Assembly (NCBI RefSeq): GCF_002135315.1 | Contig: NZ_NEGA01000006.1 | Location: forward strand, 62,001 to 126,000 | DNA: 64,000 nt | Direction: 5' to 3' | From: Acinetobacter sp. ANC 3903 | GTDB taxonomy: Bacteria > Pseudomonadota > Gammaproteobacteria > Pseudomonadales > Moraxellaceae | In this document: piece by piece, positions 18,032-27,507 of the stretch | Layout: each line of letters begins with the position of its first letter | Numbering within the stretch: the first letter of the stretch is position 1 | Made by a program: the position numbers and the translations under genes | Notes under the pieces: model-generated | Told to the model about the DNA's origin: nothing | Databases searched by the model: none | The model's input: only the letters and a program-made list of their open reading frames with translations

Positions 18032-18331
18032 CCTAGTTACTCCTTGGGATTACAATGAAACATTACAGCAATTCGTTGGATCAAATCGCTTATAAGCTAC
18101 GTAAGAATATTATAGATATGCTTGTGATCTCAGTATTGAAAATGAGGAACTTAAGCAAAATGGAGATGGATATTGTAGTCCTCTAGCTGAAAATAAACAC
18201 TAAGTTAAAGTGTATTTTTCACCAAAATTTAAACAGAAAAATATTATGTAATATTGAATAATGATAAATTAAAGCAATAGCACAAGAAAAATAAATTTAA
18301 AAAAACGAGGTCAATACCTCGTTTTTATATC
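18032..18331. other. alr upstream region with a possible 43-codon frame on the plus strand
   Basis: This 300-base stretch holds the alr promoter region and the dnaB terminator. The plus strand has a 43-codon ATG frame (18055-18186) with GGGA five bases upstream. Its first half (LDQIAYKLRKNIIDML) looks faintly like the N-terminus of transketolase-type proteins. I do not call it a gene. Confidence 0.3.
18297..18327 (-). terminator. dnaB terminator
   Basis: ACGAGGT and ACCTCGT pair around a four-base loop, flanked by A- and T-tracts, directly after the dnaB stop codon on the minus strand. Confidence 0.8.
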
Positions 18332-19777
18332 TTATTCTTCATCATTATATTGAGAATAAAACTCGGGTGACAGGTTGCTAAAACGTGTATATTGGCCTTC
18401 AAAAGCCAGACGAACAGTACCAATTGGACCGTTACGTTGTTTACCGATAATAATTTCCGCTGTGCCTGCTTCTTTGGATTCTTTGTTATAAACTTCATCA
18501 CGGTAAATAAACATAATTAAATCGGCATCCTGCTCGATCGCACCGGATTCACGAAGATCGGACATCACCGGGCGTTTATTTGGCCGGTTTTCCAGTGAGC
18601 GGTTGAGCTGAGATAATGCAATGACAGGGCACATCATTTCTTTAGCCAGTGCTTTTAAGCTTCGTGAAATTTCTGAGATCTCGCCCACGCGGTTATCACC
18701 CATACCTGGCACTTTCATCAATTGTAAGTAATCGACCATGATACAGCCAATTTTCCCGCCATGCATTTTGGCAATACGACGTGCACGTGCACGTAATTCC
18801 GTCGGAGGCAGGGCAGAAGAATCATCAATGTACAGATTTTTTTCCTGCAGTTGTAAAATGGTGCCTGTTACTTTAGACCATTCATCGCCATCCAGTTTAC
18901 CGGCACGCAAATGGCCCTGATGCACTTTACCGTAAGCAGAAATCAAACGCATGGCAATCGAATCTGCTGGCATTTCCATGGAAAAAACCAAAGCTGGCAA
19001 ATCGCAATTAAACAGCACACTTTCGACCAGGTTCATGGCGAAGGTGGTTTTACCCATAGAGGGACGGGCCGCCACAATGATTAAATCACCCGCTTGCATG
19101 CCGGAAGTTTTATTATCCAGTTCCAGAAAGCCTGAAGTTAAACCGGTAATATTGCCTTCCATTTGCGAAAGTTCATTTAACTTGTCAAAAACATCGGCAA
19201 CCACAGCATTGATCGGTTTTGGGCCTTGAGCTTTGGCATTGTTATTATGCTGTTCGGCAATCGAAAAAATATTGGTTTCAGCCAGGTCTAAAATTTCACT
19301 GACACTGCGGCCTTTGGTGTCATAAGCGTTTTGTAGAATTTCAGAGCTGACTTTAATCATGCTGCGTAAAGTTGAAAATTCTTTAATTTTATTGGCATAG
19401 GTTTCCAGGTTATAAAAGCTGGAAGGGGAATCTGCCATCAATTGCATTAAATATTCTTCACCGCCTACGGCCTCTAGAAGATTCTGTTTGATCAGCCAGT
19501 CATTCACCAGGACTGCATCATAAGGTGAATTTTCTTGGGCTAATTTTTCAATGGCTCGGAAAATATATTTATGCCGTGTAGCATAGAAATCATTTTCACT
19601 TAATACATCACCGACTTGCTCAAAAGATTCGGCTACCGTCATAAGTGCGGCAAGAACGGCCTGTTCAATCGCCAAGTTATGCGGAGGAGTACGAAACTCT
19701 TTGAGTTGGCCCGACTCGCTTGCTTTATTATCGACTTTAGCTGAGTTAAGCATAGCGTTGGCATTCGCCTGTGACAT
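18332..19777 (-). CDS. dnaB: Replicative DNA helicase
   Basis: This is the hexameric 5'-3' helicase of the replication fork. I use the ATG that gives MSQANANAM (481 residues) because AGGG stands seven bases upstream; an ATG eight codons earlier has no binding site. The N-terminal primase-interaction domain starts around PPHNLAIEQAVLAALM. The RecA-like domain has Walker A ARPSMGKTT, Walker B IMVDYLQLM and the C-terminal DRESGAIEQDAD-type segment (LRESGAIEQDADLIMFIYRD). It follows the rpsF-rpsR-rplI operon on the same strand, the usual gammaproteobacterial order, separated from rplI by a terminator. Confidence 0.97.
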   Translation of the reverse strand: MSQANANAMLNSAKVDNKASESGQLKEFRTPPHNLAIEQAVLAALMTVAESFEQVGDVLSENDFYATRHKYIFRAIEKLAQENSPYDAVLVNDWLIKQNLLEAVGGEEYLMQLMADSPSSFYNLETYANKIKEFSTLRSMIKVSSEILQNAYDTKGRSVSEILDLAETNIFSIAEQHNNNAKAQGPKPINAVVADVFDKLNELSQMEGNITGLTSGFLELDNKTSGMQAGDLIIVAARPSMGKTTFAMNLVESVLFNCDLPALVFSMEMPADSIAMRLISAYGKVHQGHLRAGKLDGDEWSKVTGTILQLQEKNLYIDDSSALPPTELRARARRIAKMHGGKIGCIMVDYLQLMKVPGMGDNRVGEISEISRSLKALAKEMMCPVIALSQLNRSLENRPNKRPVMSDLRESGAIEQDADLIMFIYRDEVYNKESKEAGTAEIIIGKQRNGPIGTVRLAFEGQYTRFSNLSPEFYSQYNDEE

Positions 19778-19992
19778 ATAAAACCCTAATTTTAAATGCA
19801 ATAAATGAGTAATTTAGAAAAAGTGACGAAGAACAAAAAGGTATTCTCTTCGTATAAGCAGATGATACGCGCTCTTAAAAAAAATGCGAATCGAAAATTT
19901 CATTTATTGAAGTGTTTAAAAATAGTCAAAATAAGTGAAGTGAACAAGCGCTAAACAACGTGATTCAACTATTTTGACTATTTTCAGAGATA

Positions 19993-20023
19993 AAAAAAGA
20001 GCATGCAAAAGCATGCTCTTTTT
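19993..20023 (-). terminator. Terminator of the rpsF-rpsR-rplI operon
   Basis: AAAAAGAGCATGC and GCATGCTCTTTTT form a strong stem with an AAAA loop, twelve bases after the rplI stop codon on the minus strand. Confidence 0.85.
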
Positions 20024-20034
20024 CTTGCAAGAAA

Positions 20035-20481
20035 TTACTCAGATACGATAGTAACGAGAACTTCAGCAACAACATCATGATGCAATTGGATTGCGATGTT
20101 GAATTCACCAGTGTTACGAAGCGCACCGTTTGGTAAACGAACTTCTGCACGGTCAACTTCAAGACCAGCATTAGTTAAAGCGTCTGCGATGTCACGAGTA
20201 CCGATAGAACCGAATAGTTTACCTTCGTCACCAGCTTTAGCAGTGATTACGATGTTAACTTCGTTCAATTGGTCAGCACGTGCTTGAGCAGCAGCTAAAA
20301 CGTCAGCTTCAGCTTTCTCAAGTTCAGCGCGACGAGCTTCAAAAGCAGCAGTGTTAGCTTCAGTAGCTGCAACTGCTTTACCTTGAGGGATAAGGAAGTT
20401 ACGGCCGTAACCAGCTTTAACTGATACTTTATCGCCTAATTTACCAAGGTTTTTAATGCGTTGTAATAAGATAATATCCAC
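20035..20481 (-). CDS. rplI: 50S ribosomal protein L9
   Basis: The 148-residue product starts [19 protein letters not shown], the conserved L9 N-terminal RNA-binding domain with [13 protein letters not shown]. The long connecting helix (about residues 40-75) and the C-terminal domain ([12 protein letters not shown]) follow. Length matches E. coli L9 (149). L9 binds 23S rRNA near the L1 stalk and helps keep the reading frame. It is the third gene of the rpsF operon, nine bases after rpsR. Confidence 0.97.
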   Translation of the reverse strand: MDIILLQRIKNLGKLGDKVSVKAGYGRNFLIPQGKAVAATEANTAAFEARRAELEKAEADVLAAAQARADQLNEVNIVITAKAGDEGKLFGSIGTRDIADALTNAGLEVDRAEVRLPNGALRNTGEFNIAIQLHHDVVAEVLVTIVSE

Positions 20482-20490
20482 AGCTCAACC

Positions 20491-20718
20491 TCACTTATGA
20501 TTGTCAGTGTAAGGGATCAACGCTAAGTAGCGAGCTTGTTTGATAGCAAGCGCTAATTGACGTTGGTAACGAGCTTTAGTACCTGTAATACGGCTAGGAA
20601 CAATCTTGCCGTTTTCAGTGATGTACTGTTTTAAAGTATCGATATCTTTGTAGTCGATGTAAGCAACTTTCTCAGCTGTAAAGCGGCAGAACTTGCGACG
20701 ACGGTAAAAACGTGCCAT
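20491..20718 (-). CDS. rpsR: 30S ribosomal protein S18
   Basis: The 75-residue product has the S18 core [19 protein letters not shown], then [19 protein letters not shown]. It is the full length of the family. S18 forms a heterodimer with S6 on the platform of the small subunit. Its gene sits between rpsF and rplI as in E. coli, but priB, present in the E. coli operon, is absent. Confidence 0.98.
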   Translation of the reverse strand: MARFYRRRKFCRFTAEKVAYIDYKDIDTLKQYITENGKIVPSRITGTKARYQRQLALAIKQARYLALIPYTDNHK

Positions 20719-20729
20719 TTATGTTCTCC

Positions 20730-21116
20730 TTATGCTTCAGCAGAGTCTTGAGATTGTTGTGCTTCTTCACGTTGTGCTTTACGCGCACGTTTTTCTTCAG
20801 CACTTTTAGCAAGCAATGACTCTTCAGTAATTGCATGTTCACGACGAATAATAACATTACGAAGGATTGCGTCATTATAACGGAACAATTCTTCTAATTC
20901 ATTAAGCGTAGTTTGACCACATTCAACGTTCATTAAAATGTAGTGAGCTTTATGAATTTTATTAATTGGGTAAGCCAATTGACGACGGCCCCAATCTTCT
21001 AAACGGTGAATTTGACCTTCAGCTTCTTTGATGTGAGTTAGGTAACGTTCTACCATACCCACAACTTGATCGCTTTGGTCTGGATGTACCAAAAGTACGA
21101 TTTCGTAGTGACGCAT
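20730..21116 (-). CDS. rpsF: 30S ribosomal protein S6
   Basis: The 128-residue product starts [18 protein letters not shown], followed by [18 protein letters not shown] and [11 protein letters not shown], all typical of S6. The last 25 residues are a charged Ala/Gln/Glu tail, as in other gammaproteobacteria. It is the first gene of the operon and has an AAGGAG binding site. The leader upstream can fold so that this site is paired (see the entry at 21123-21170), which points to autoregulation by the S6-S18 complex. Confidence 0.98.
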   Translation of the reverse strand: MRHYEIVLLVHPDQSDQVVGMVERYLTHIKEAEGQIHRLEDWGRRQLAYPINKIHKAHYILMNVECGQTTLNELEELFRYNDAILRNVIIRREHAITEESLLAKSAEEKRARKAQREEAQQSQDSAEA

Positions 21117-21122
21117 TGTCAG

Positions 21123-21170
21123 CTCCTTACGGTTTAAACAGCCTCAATTTAACTAAATTGAAGCAAGGAG
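21123..21170 (-). promoter_or_regulatory. rpsF leader hairpin hiding the ribosome binding site (S6:S18-type)
   Basis: Read on the minus strand, CTCCTT (21165-21170) is the exact complement of the rpsF binding site AAGGAG (21123-21128). Between them lies an inner hairpin (TCAATTTA with TAAATTGA), and CCG (21130-21132) stands one base before AAGGAG on the 3' side. A stem with an unpaired CCG next to the rpsF start is the published recognition element for the S6:S18 complex in other bacteria. The pairing is seen in the sequence; the binding is inferred. Confidence 0.6.
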
Positions 21171-21401
21171 TCACAACCAAGGTTGTGTCGCATAAATTTG
21201 CGAAGCGTGAATTTTAGAGCCTTTGCTTGTTAAATACAAGGTTTAAGCACAGGAAAACGGAAAAATACTGAAAAAGGTAGATGCTAAACTTTGCTTTTCA
21301 CAAATTTTATGAGTAATACACTTACTTAAAGTTTGCAAGTGAAAAACAGAAATTAAAAATAGCAAAGAGCGAAGTTAGAAGAGAATATGAAATATCTCAT
21401 T
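21171..21401. other. rpsF operon promoter region
   Basis: This AT-rich stretch lies between the rpsF leader and the cyoE terminator. It must contain the promoter of the ribosomal operon on the minus strand. A CACAACCttGGTTGTG palindrome is visible at about 21174-21189. I see no gene. Confidence 0.4.
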
Positions 21402-21430
21402 AAAAGATAGAGTGTAACTCTATCTTTTAA
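21402..21430 (-). terminator. cyo operon terminator
   Basis: AAAAGATAGAGT and ACTCTATCTTTT pair around a short loop at the very end of cyoE, overlapping its stop codon. Confidence 0.6.
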
Positions 21431-22305
21431 AAAAATACGATTTGTGTTGCCGGTGCAGTCGCTGTGAAACTAAAACAGATACTGATTACTGTAATTAAAA
21501 TTACTGAATAGAGGAAAAAGCGTTTAGCCCAAAGTTGGTCATTTTCAGCTTTAAATCCAATTACACCAATATATAACCAGTAAATACATAAAGCATTTAA
21601 TATCACTAAATAAAGCCAATTTGCATAACCATATACAAATAGGGCATTCATGGTGATGGTAAATAAAACAACATAAATCAACGATTCAATTTTAGTGCGT
21701 AAGATTGAACGCGCTACAGGAAGAATCGGAACACCTGCATTTTTGTAATCGTCAAAACGATAAACAGCAATGGCCCATGAATGAGGCATTTGCCAAAGTG
21801 CATAACCGATGAAAACCAGTAAGGCACCCAAATCAAAATGTTGAGCGACAGCGGTATAACCGATCACAGGCGGCGCAGCACCAGAAATACTACCAACGAT
21901 TGTTTGATGAATAGTCGTTCGTTTTGTCCATAAGCTGTAAAAGCCAACGTATACGACAAAACCAAGGACTGCGAATAGGAAAGCGTATGCATTTACCCAA
22001 AACCATAAAATGCTAAAACCAATAAGCCCAAGTACCAATGCATAGGCATAAGCAACAGGTTCTGAAATGGATTTTTTAACCATCGCACGATTTTGTGTGC
22101 GCTGCATTTTTTGGTCGATGTCTTGATCAATAACATTATTGACCACGCACCCAGAAGCAACAACGAAGAGTGTGCCCAAGAGAGTAAGGAGCAGAAGAAG
22201 GAAATCTACAGAACCTTGGGCAGCTACAAAGTAGCCACCCAAAGTGGTAACGAAGTTACCAAAGAGAATTCCTGGCTTAGTCAGGAATAAATACTTTTTC
22301 AGCAT
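21427..22305 (-). CDS. cyoE: Protoheme IX farnesyltransferase
   Basis: This UbiA-family membrane prenyltransferase converts heme B to heme O for the bo3 oxidase. The 292-residue product has the Asp-rich motif NVIDQDIDQKMQRTQNR (about residues 57-73), the second-loop motif YRFDDYKNAGVPI (about 183-195) and seven to nine membrane segments. Length matches E. coli CyoE. It is the last gene of cyoABCDE, 10 bases after cyoD. Confidence 0.96.
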   Translation of the reverse strand: MLKKYLFLTKPGILFGNFVTTLGGYFVAAQGSVDFLLLLLTLLGTLFVVASGCVVNNVIDQDIDQKMQRTQNRAMVKKSISEPVAYAYALVLGLIGFSILWFWVNAYAFLFAVLGFVVYVGFYSLWTKRTTIHQTIVGSISGAAPPVIGYTAVAQHFDLGALLVFIGYALWQMPHSWAIAVYRFDDYKNAGVPILPVARSILRTKIESLIYVVLFTITMNALFVYGYANWLYLVILNALCIYWLYIGVIGFKAENDQLWAKRFFLYSVILITVISICFSFTATAPATQIVFF

Positions 22306-22315
22306 GACAACCAGT

Positions 22316-22642
22316 TTAGATCATCATGTTGTAGTGAAGGTAGTTCATGATCCATACAGAACCAACCAAAAGGATGGCAATGGTCAGAATCGTATAAACG
22401 AATGCAATCACGTTCCAACGTTGCTCTGAAGAAGAATTCATGTGCAGGAAATAAATTAACTGTACAAGAATCTGAGCAACGGCAGTAATTGCAATCACGG
22501 TAATCAGAATACCGCGGTCAAAACCACCTGCCATTACCATTCCAAAAGGAATAATGGTAAGGACAATAGAGAGGATAAAACCGACTGTATACTGTTTAAC
22601 GTTACCGTGTGCTGCACCAGTAGAGTTGTGATCGTGACTCAT
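22316..22642 (-). CDS. cyoD: Cytochrome bo3 ubiquinol oxidase subunit IV
   Basis: The 108-residue product has three membrane helices. The first starts at YTVGFILSIVLTIIPFGMV, the second is VIAITAVAQILVQLIYFLHM and the third is VIAFVYTILTIAILLVGSVW. These match the cytochrome o oxidase subunit IV family. It helps assemble or stabilise the oxidase and has no cofactor. It directly follows cyoC with no gap. Confidence 0.95.
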   Translation of the reverse strand: MSHDHNSTGAAHGNVKQYTVGFILSIVLTIIPFGMVMAGGFDRGILITVIAITAVAQILVQLIYFLHMNSSSEQRWNVIAFVYTILTIAILLVGSVWIMNYLHYNMMI

Positions 22643-23263
22643 TTAGAGAACTCCCATCAAGTAAACTACGCTGAATACACAGATCCAAACGATGTCAAGG
22701 AAGTGCCAGAACAAGCTTAAGCATGCAAGACGACGTGTGTTTGGAAGTGTCAAACCATTTTTCTTGATTTGAATCATTAACACGATCATCCAAACCAAAC
22801 CTGAAGTTACGTGAATACCGTGTGTACCTACCAACGTAAAGAACGAAGATAAGAATGCACTTGTACTAGGGCCATGACCAGCATGAACTAAATGATTAAA
22901 CTCATATAATTCCATGCCGATGAACGAAGCACCAAATACCCAAGTAATTGCAAGCCAAGTCAGAACTTTAGATACGTCTTTCTTGTAGGCAGCAAGAACA
23001 GCAAAGCCGAACGTTACAGACGAAATCAAGAGGGCGAATGTTTCAGTTAATACGAAACTGAGAGATTCACCAAAAAGATCTCGTGCACTTGGAGTACCAA
23101 CTGGAACGTGACTGCTTAATACAGCAAACGCGATGAAGAGTGTACCGAATAGGATCAAGTCACTCATCAAGTAAGACCAGAAACCAAAGACTGTGATGTC
23201 AGTATCATCGTGATGATGATGTTCATCGTGTCCGTGGTTATCGTGATGAAGTACTTCAGCCAT
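22643..23263 (-). CDS. cyoC: Cytochrome bo3 ubiquinol oxidase subunit III
   Basis: The 206-residue product is of the heme-copper oxidase subunit III family with five membrane helices (for example [20 protein letters not shown]). A His-rich N-terminus ([15 protein letters not shown]) is visible and conserved motifs ETFALLISS and [14 protein letters not shown] follow. Length is close to E. coli CyoC (204). It follows cyoB after four bases. Confidence 0.96.
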   Translation of the reverse strand: MAEVLHHDNHGHDEHHHHDDTDITVFGFWSYLMSDLILFGTLFIAFAVLSSHVPVGTPSARDLFGESLSFVLTETFALLISSVTFGFAVLAAYKKDVSKVLTWLAITWVFGASFIGMELYEFNHLVHAGHGPSTSAFLSSFFTLVGTHGIHVTSGLVWMIVLMIQIKKNGLTLPNTRRLACLSLFWHFLDIVWICVFSVVYLMGVL

Positions 23264-23267
23264 AGTC

Positions 23268-25256
23268 TTAGTCCTTCTTCAAGTGTTTTTCAAGTTGTGC
23301 ATAACGTTCGTTTTCGATGCGTTCAACTTCAGCAGCTGGAACATAGTAATCCACTTTCTTGGTGAAAGAAGACACGATGAAGCTAATGATCGCAGAAACG
23401 AATGTAATCGCTACTAACCACCAGATGTGCCAGATTAATGCGAAGCCCATTACTGTAATAAACATTGCAATAACGAAACCAGCCGCACGGTTTGTTGGCA
23501 TATGAATGTCTTCATATTTGGTTGGTTTAGTGTATGCAATACCGTTTTCTTTGTCAGTCCAGAAAGTATCAATACCATTGATCTTTGGAAGATAGGCAAA
23601 GTTATAGAACGGAGCTGGAGATGAAGTAGACCATTCTAAAGTACGGCCATCCCAGATATCGCCAGTTACATCTATACCTTTTTCGCGTTGTAGGAAACCT
23701 ACCACGATTTGCATAACGAAACATGCAATACCAAGCGCAATAAGAACAGCACCAAACATTGCAATGTTTACATATGGATCCCATTCTGGGTTGTCAAATG
23801 TATTCAAACGACGAGTCATACCCATGAAACCAAGGATATAAAGTGGCATGAACGCAAAGTAGAAACCGATGAACCAGAACCAGAATGCAGCTTTACCCCA
23901 AGTTTCATTTAACTTCCAGCCAAACATTTTTGGCCAGTAGAAAATGATACCTGCGAACATCGCGAATACTACACCACCGATAATTACGTTATGGAAGTGA
24001 GCAATCAGGAATAAAGAGTTGTGTACCAGGAAGTCCGCTGGAGGAACAGCCATCAATACACCTGTTAAACCACCGATACCGAAAGTCACAAGGAAGCCAA
24101 GTGTCCACAGCATAGGGGTTGTATAGGTAATGCGGCCCTTGTACATGGTGAACAACCAAGAGAAGATTTTTACACCAGTCGGGATCGCAATGATCATGGT
24201 CATGATACCAAAGAACGCGTTAACGTTGGCACCTGCACCCATAGTAAAGAAGTGGTGAACCCAAACAACAAGTGATAACACACCGATTGCTACAGTTGCG
24301 TACACCATTGATTTGTAACCGAACAATGCTTTACGGCAGAACACGGCAGTAACTTCTGAGTAAATACCAAAAGCTGGTAATACCAAGATGTATACTTCTG
24401 GGTGACCCCAAGTCCAAATCAAGTTTACATACAACATTGGGCTACCACCCAAGTCATTTGTAAAGAAGTGGAAGCCGAAATAACGGTCAAGTGTCAACAT
24501 TGCAAGAGTCGCAGTTAATACTGGGAACGTAGCAATGATAAGTACAACAGTGACTAAAGCTGTCCAAGTAAAAATAGGCATATCCATAAGAGTCATGCCA
24601 GGCGCACGCATTTTGATGATGGTAACAAAGAAGTTAACACCCGTTAAAAGCGTACCCAGACCAGAAACCTGGAGTGCCCAAATGTAGTAGTCTACACCTA
24701 CGCCAGGAGAATATTCGATACCTGAAAGAGGAGGATAAGCCATCCAGCCTGTTGCAGCGAACTCACCAATCGCAAGAGAAGCCATCATCAAACCGGCAGC
24801 ACCGGCAAATAGCCAGAAACTTAAAGAGTTTAATAATGGGAATGCCACGTCACGTGCACCAATTTGAAGTGGTACAGAGATGTTCATTAAACCAACTACC
24901 AGACCCATTGCCACGAAGAAGATCATGATTACGCCATGCGCAGTAAAGATCTGATCGTAATGTTCCGGGTGTAAATAACCTTCACCGCCACCTTTTGCAA
25001 GGAACTGTTGAAGACGCATCATGATCGCATCGGCAAAGCCACGCACAAGCATGACAATGGATACCAAAATATACATGATACCAATTTTTTTATGGTCTAC
25101 CGATGTGAACCATTCAGTCCACAAATAGTTCCATTTTTTGAAATAGGTGATACCTGCAACAGCTGCGATACCGCCAAGAACCATCAGTGCAACAGTAACC
25201 AGCACGATTGGATCGGTTGGAATTGCATCCGGACCTAACTTACCTAAGAAGCTCAT
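23268..25256 (-). CDS. cyoB: Cytochrome bo3 ubiquinol oxidase subunit I
   Basis: This is the catalytic, proton-pumping subunit, which reduces oxygen to water. The 662-residue product carries the heme ligand His in [11 protein letters not shown], the CuB and cross-linked Tyr segment [15 protein letters not shown], two further CuB ligands in WVHHFFTMG and the heme ligand pair in [12 protein letters not shown]. Length equals E. coli CyoB. It lies three bases after cyoA in the operon. Confidence 0.97.
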   Translation of the reverse strand: MSFLGKLGPDAIPTDPIVLVTVALMVLGGIAAVAGITYFKKWNYLWTEWFTSVDHKKIGIMYILVSIVMLVRGFADAIMMRLQQFLAKGGGEGYLHPEHYDQIFTAHGVIMIFFVAMGLVVGLMNISVPLQIGARDVAFPLLNSLSFWLFAGAAGLMMASLAIGEFAATGWMAYPPLSGIEYSPGVGVDYYIWALQVSGLGTLLTGVNFFVTIIKMRAPGMTLMDMPIFTWTALVTVVLIIATFPVLTATLAMLTLDRYFGFHFFTNDLGGSPMLYVNLIWTWGHPEVYILVLPAFGIYSEVTAVFCRKALFGYKSMVYATVAIGVLSLVVWVHHFFTMGAGANVNAFFGIMTMIIAIPTGVKIFSWLFTMYKGRITYTTPMLWTLGFLVTFGIGGLTGVLMAVPPADFLVHNSLFLIAHFHNVIIGGVVFAMFAGIIFYWPKMFGWKLNETWGKAAFWFWFIGFYFAFMPLYILGFMGMTRRLNTFDNPEWDPYVNIAMFGAVLIALGIACFVMQIVVGFLQREKGIDVTGDIWDGRTLEWSTSSPAPFYNFAYLPKINGIDTFWTDKENGIAYTKPTKYEDIHMPTNRAAGFVIAMFITVMGFALIWHIWWLVAITFVSAIISFIVSSFTKKVDYYVPAAEVERIENERYAQLEKHLKKD

Positions 25257-25259
25257 GTC

Positions 25260-26330
25260 TTATTCCTCTACAGAAGCAGTCGCATGTTCAACATTTACAT
25301 GGGCTCCAGAAGCAGCAGCTTCATGACCAGCAGTTGCTGAGTGATCAGCACCGTGGTAATTACTCATGTATTTGTTAATCACAGATTCGAACAATTTAGG
25401 TTCTACTGAAGAGTAGTAAGTCACTGGGTGTGGCTTAGTCGGATAAGACTTCATTGCTTCTGCAGCAGCTTTTTCTTCAGGAGTACTTGCTTTCGCAACT
25501 AATGCTTCGATTTGGTGCTTAGAACGGTTACCGTCACGTAAATTTGCTAATTCAGCCTGGTCTAAAACAGTTTTTTGAATTGCTTTAGGGTTTACTGAAG
25601 TGCCATTACCTGCTTTAACAGCAGCTACCCATTCAGCGAACTGAGCTTCAGTCACAGAGTGAGCACGGAAACGCATTTGCGAGAATCCATAACCTGAATA
25701 GACAGAAGAGAAACCGCGGTAGCCATCGGCTGGACTAGTTTCATTTGCCAAGAAATTCAAGTGAGTCTGCATACCCGCCATTGCATAAATCTGACCAGAT
25801 AATGCAGGAATAAAGAACGCGTTCATTGTGAAGTTAGATGTCAAACGCAGGGTGACCGGAGTTTTTTCCGGGAAGCGGATTTCGTTAACTGTCGCAATGC
25901 CTTGTTCTGGATAGATAAAGATCCATTTGAATTGTTCAGCAACAACCTGAACAGTTAAAGGGGCTTTATCTGATTCTAGCGGACGGTATGGGTCATACTT
26001 GTGGGAGCCCCACCAAGTTAACCAAGCTAAAATACCAATAATAATGACAGGAATACCCCAAACTACAATCTCAATTGCAGTAGAGTGTGCCCATGTAGGT
26101 TTATAGTCTGCATCTTTATTTGACGCGCGATATTTCCAACCAAACCACAATGCCATAATTGCTGATGGAATTACGACCAAAAGCATTAAGTAGATCGCAG
26201 CCATCATTAGGCCACTTTGACCTTCTGCTACTGGACCTTTTGAGTTTAGAAGTACCATATCACCACCACACCCAGTTAAGAGTGCAGCAATCGCAGATAA
26301 AGACAATACAGCTAAAATCGTTTGTCTCAT
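25260..26330 (-). CDS. cyoA: Cytochrome bo3 ubiquinol oxidase subunit II
   Basis: The 356-residue product is a lipoprotein: a signal peptide ending LLTGC with Cys21. Two membrane helices follow (about 40-62 and 85-107), then the cupredoxin domain (EQFKWIFIYPEQGIATVNE and MNAFFIPALSGQIYAMAG). CuA ligands are missing, as expected for a quinol oxidase. The C-terminal tail is longer than in E. coli (315) and His/Ala-rich. It is the first gene of cyoABCDE, with GAGG seven bases before its ATG. Confidence 0.96.
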   Translation of the reverse strand: MRQTILAVLSLSAIAALLTGCGGDMVLLNSKGPVAEGQSGLMMAAIYLMLLVVIPSAIMALWFGWKYRASNKDADYKPTWAHSTAIEIVVWGIPVIIIGILAWLTWWGSHKYDPYRPLESDKAPLTVQVVAEQFKWIFIYPEQGIATVNEIRFPEKTPVTLRLTSNFTMNAFFIPALSGQIYAMAGMQTHLNFLANETSPADGYRGFSSVYSGYGFSQMRFRAHSVTEAQFAEWVAAVKAGNGTSVNPKAIQKTVLDQAELANLRDGNRSKHQIEALVAKASTPEEKAAAEAMKSYPTKPHPVTYYSSVEPKLFESVINKYMSNYHGADHSATAGHEAAASGAHVNVEHATASVEE

Positions 26331-26647
26331 TTTACAACCTCGGTGAAGAGTCCCATTCCCTAATTTAATATGGGATAGCGATTAAAGTGTCGCATGATTG
26401 GAAATGTTTATTTTCGCTTAGAAAATCCAAGCATAGAAAATCCTTCCCAATCATGAGACACCGCTACGTTGTAGGGCATTATGCCTCATATCGAGCAACT
26501 AAGCTATATGTAAAATGGCTTTAAATACCTGTTATAAAAACTGATTTTTTTACTCGGAATTGAACTTTTATTATATGAATTTTATTTTAATATCAATATT
26601 CTGGGGAAAAACAGGGATGTAAAAACAATCCCTGTCTAATTAAATAG
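26331..26647. other. cyo operon upstream region
   Basis: This 317-base region precedes cyoA on the minus strand. It holds a TCCCAT/ATGGGA hairpin (26351-26374), a longer inverted repeat (listed separately) and two GAAAATCC direct repeats inside that repeat's loop. The right half is AT-rich and without a gene. Confidence 0.5.
26386..26462. repeat. Inverted repeat upstream of cyoA
   Basis: AGTGTCGCATGATTGG (26386-26401) and CCAATCATGAGACACC (26447-26462) are complementary at 14 of 16 positions and enclose 45 bases with the direct repeat GAAAATCC twice. It lies 56-132 bases upstream of cyoA, a place fit for a regulatory element in the operon's leader or promoter. Confidence 0.55.
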
Positions 26648-27418
26648 TTATTGTTTAACTACTTTGGTTTTGGCTAATTTATCATGCAAAGTTTGACGCT
26701 TTTCAGTGATTGCGAAAACATGATCAATAATTGTAATAAACGGCATAAAGAGTAAATTTAAAACGATAAAGATAAAGCTGCGTAAAGTGAAAGCACGCAT
26801 CAGGCTCACTTTTTTGCCACTGTCGGCATCGACAATTTTAATTTTAGTCAGTTTTTTACCCATGCTTTGGCCTGATTTTGCCAGCATAAATGCCTGTATA
26901 CCCAGCATAATGAAGATGTAAGCAAACATGGTTTGCCATGCTTCAGGAGGAATAAGGGCAAATAATTCCTGTTGCAATTGAACGGCTTGAGTTGAGCTCT
27001 GAGCCGCTTGCATTTTTTGCTGAATCTCAGAGAGCTGGTTAAATTGTTCCGGCTTTAAAAAAAATGAAGGAATTGCTGCTGCAGGTAACCACAGTAGTAA
27101 ATCGATAATTTTTGCCAATATGCGGGTTGTAATTGAAGCCAGTTCCTTTTGGGCAGTGGCTTTTTTTTCAACCTGAATTTTACGAATAGCTGAATTTTGT
27201 AAAGGGCTTTGTTCGGGAGAGGATAGAGGTGAGGTATATCCTTCAGGTTCATATACAAGTTTACCTTGGGTTAATTCACCTAAAGCCTTCCATTCGGTCA
27301 TACCTTGATGCCAGGCCAAGTCTGTAAGCAGTACTTGTTGACTGGCGAGCATCTGGTTTAGTTGCTCTAGGGTGTAGGGACCGGCTTGTTGATTATTTCT
27401 CGCCAAGTAAATTTGCAT
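26648..27418 (-). CDS. RDD-family membrane protein with N-terminal GYF_2 domain
   Basis: This 256-residue protein has a GYF_2-type domain (DUF4339) at residues 1-50, with AGPYTLEQLNQML and the typical WHQGMTEWKAL. A linker follows, then an RDD domain from about residue 95 (TRILAKIIDLLLWLPAAAIP, GQSMGKKLTKIKIVD, MRAFTLRSF). RDD proteins are small multi-pass inner-membrane proteins, some linked to ion transport. The role here is unknown. It stands alone between ppsA and the cyo operon. Confidence 0.82.
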   Translation of the reverse strand: MQIYLARNNQQAGPYTLEQLNQMLASQQVLLTDLAWHQGMTEWKALGELTQGKLVYEPEGYTSPLSSPEQSPLQNSAIRKIQVEKKATAQKELASITTRILAKIIDLLLWLPAAAIPSFFLKPEQFNQLSEIQQKMQAAQSSTQAVQLQQELFALIPPEAWQTMFAYIFIMLGIQAFMLAKSGQSMGKKLTKIKIVDADSGKKVSLMRAFTLRSFIFIVLNLLFMPFITIIDHVFAITEKRQTLHDKLAKTKVVKQ

Positions 27419-27466
27419 AAAACTAAATTCTCAAAATAAATCTAAAAATACAAAAAATCGCAGATG

Positions 27467-27496
27467 AAAAAAAAGACCCACGAGTGGGTCTTTTTT
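27467..27496 (-). terminator. ppsA terminator
   Basis: AAAAAAGACCCA and TGGGTCTTTTTT pair with a four-base loop just after the ppsA stop codon on the minus strand. Confidence 0.85.
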
Positions 27497-27507
27497 AACA
27501 TGTTTTA

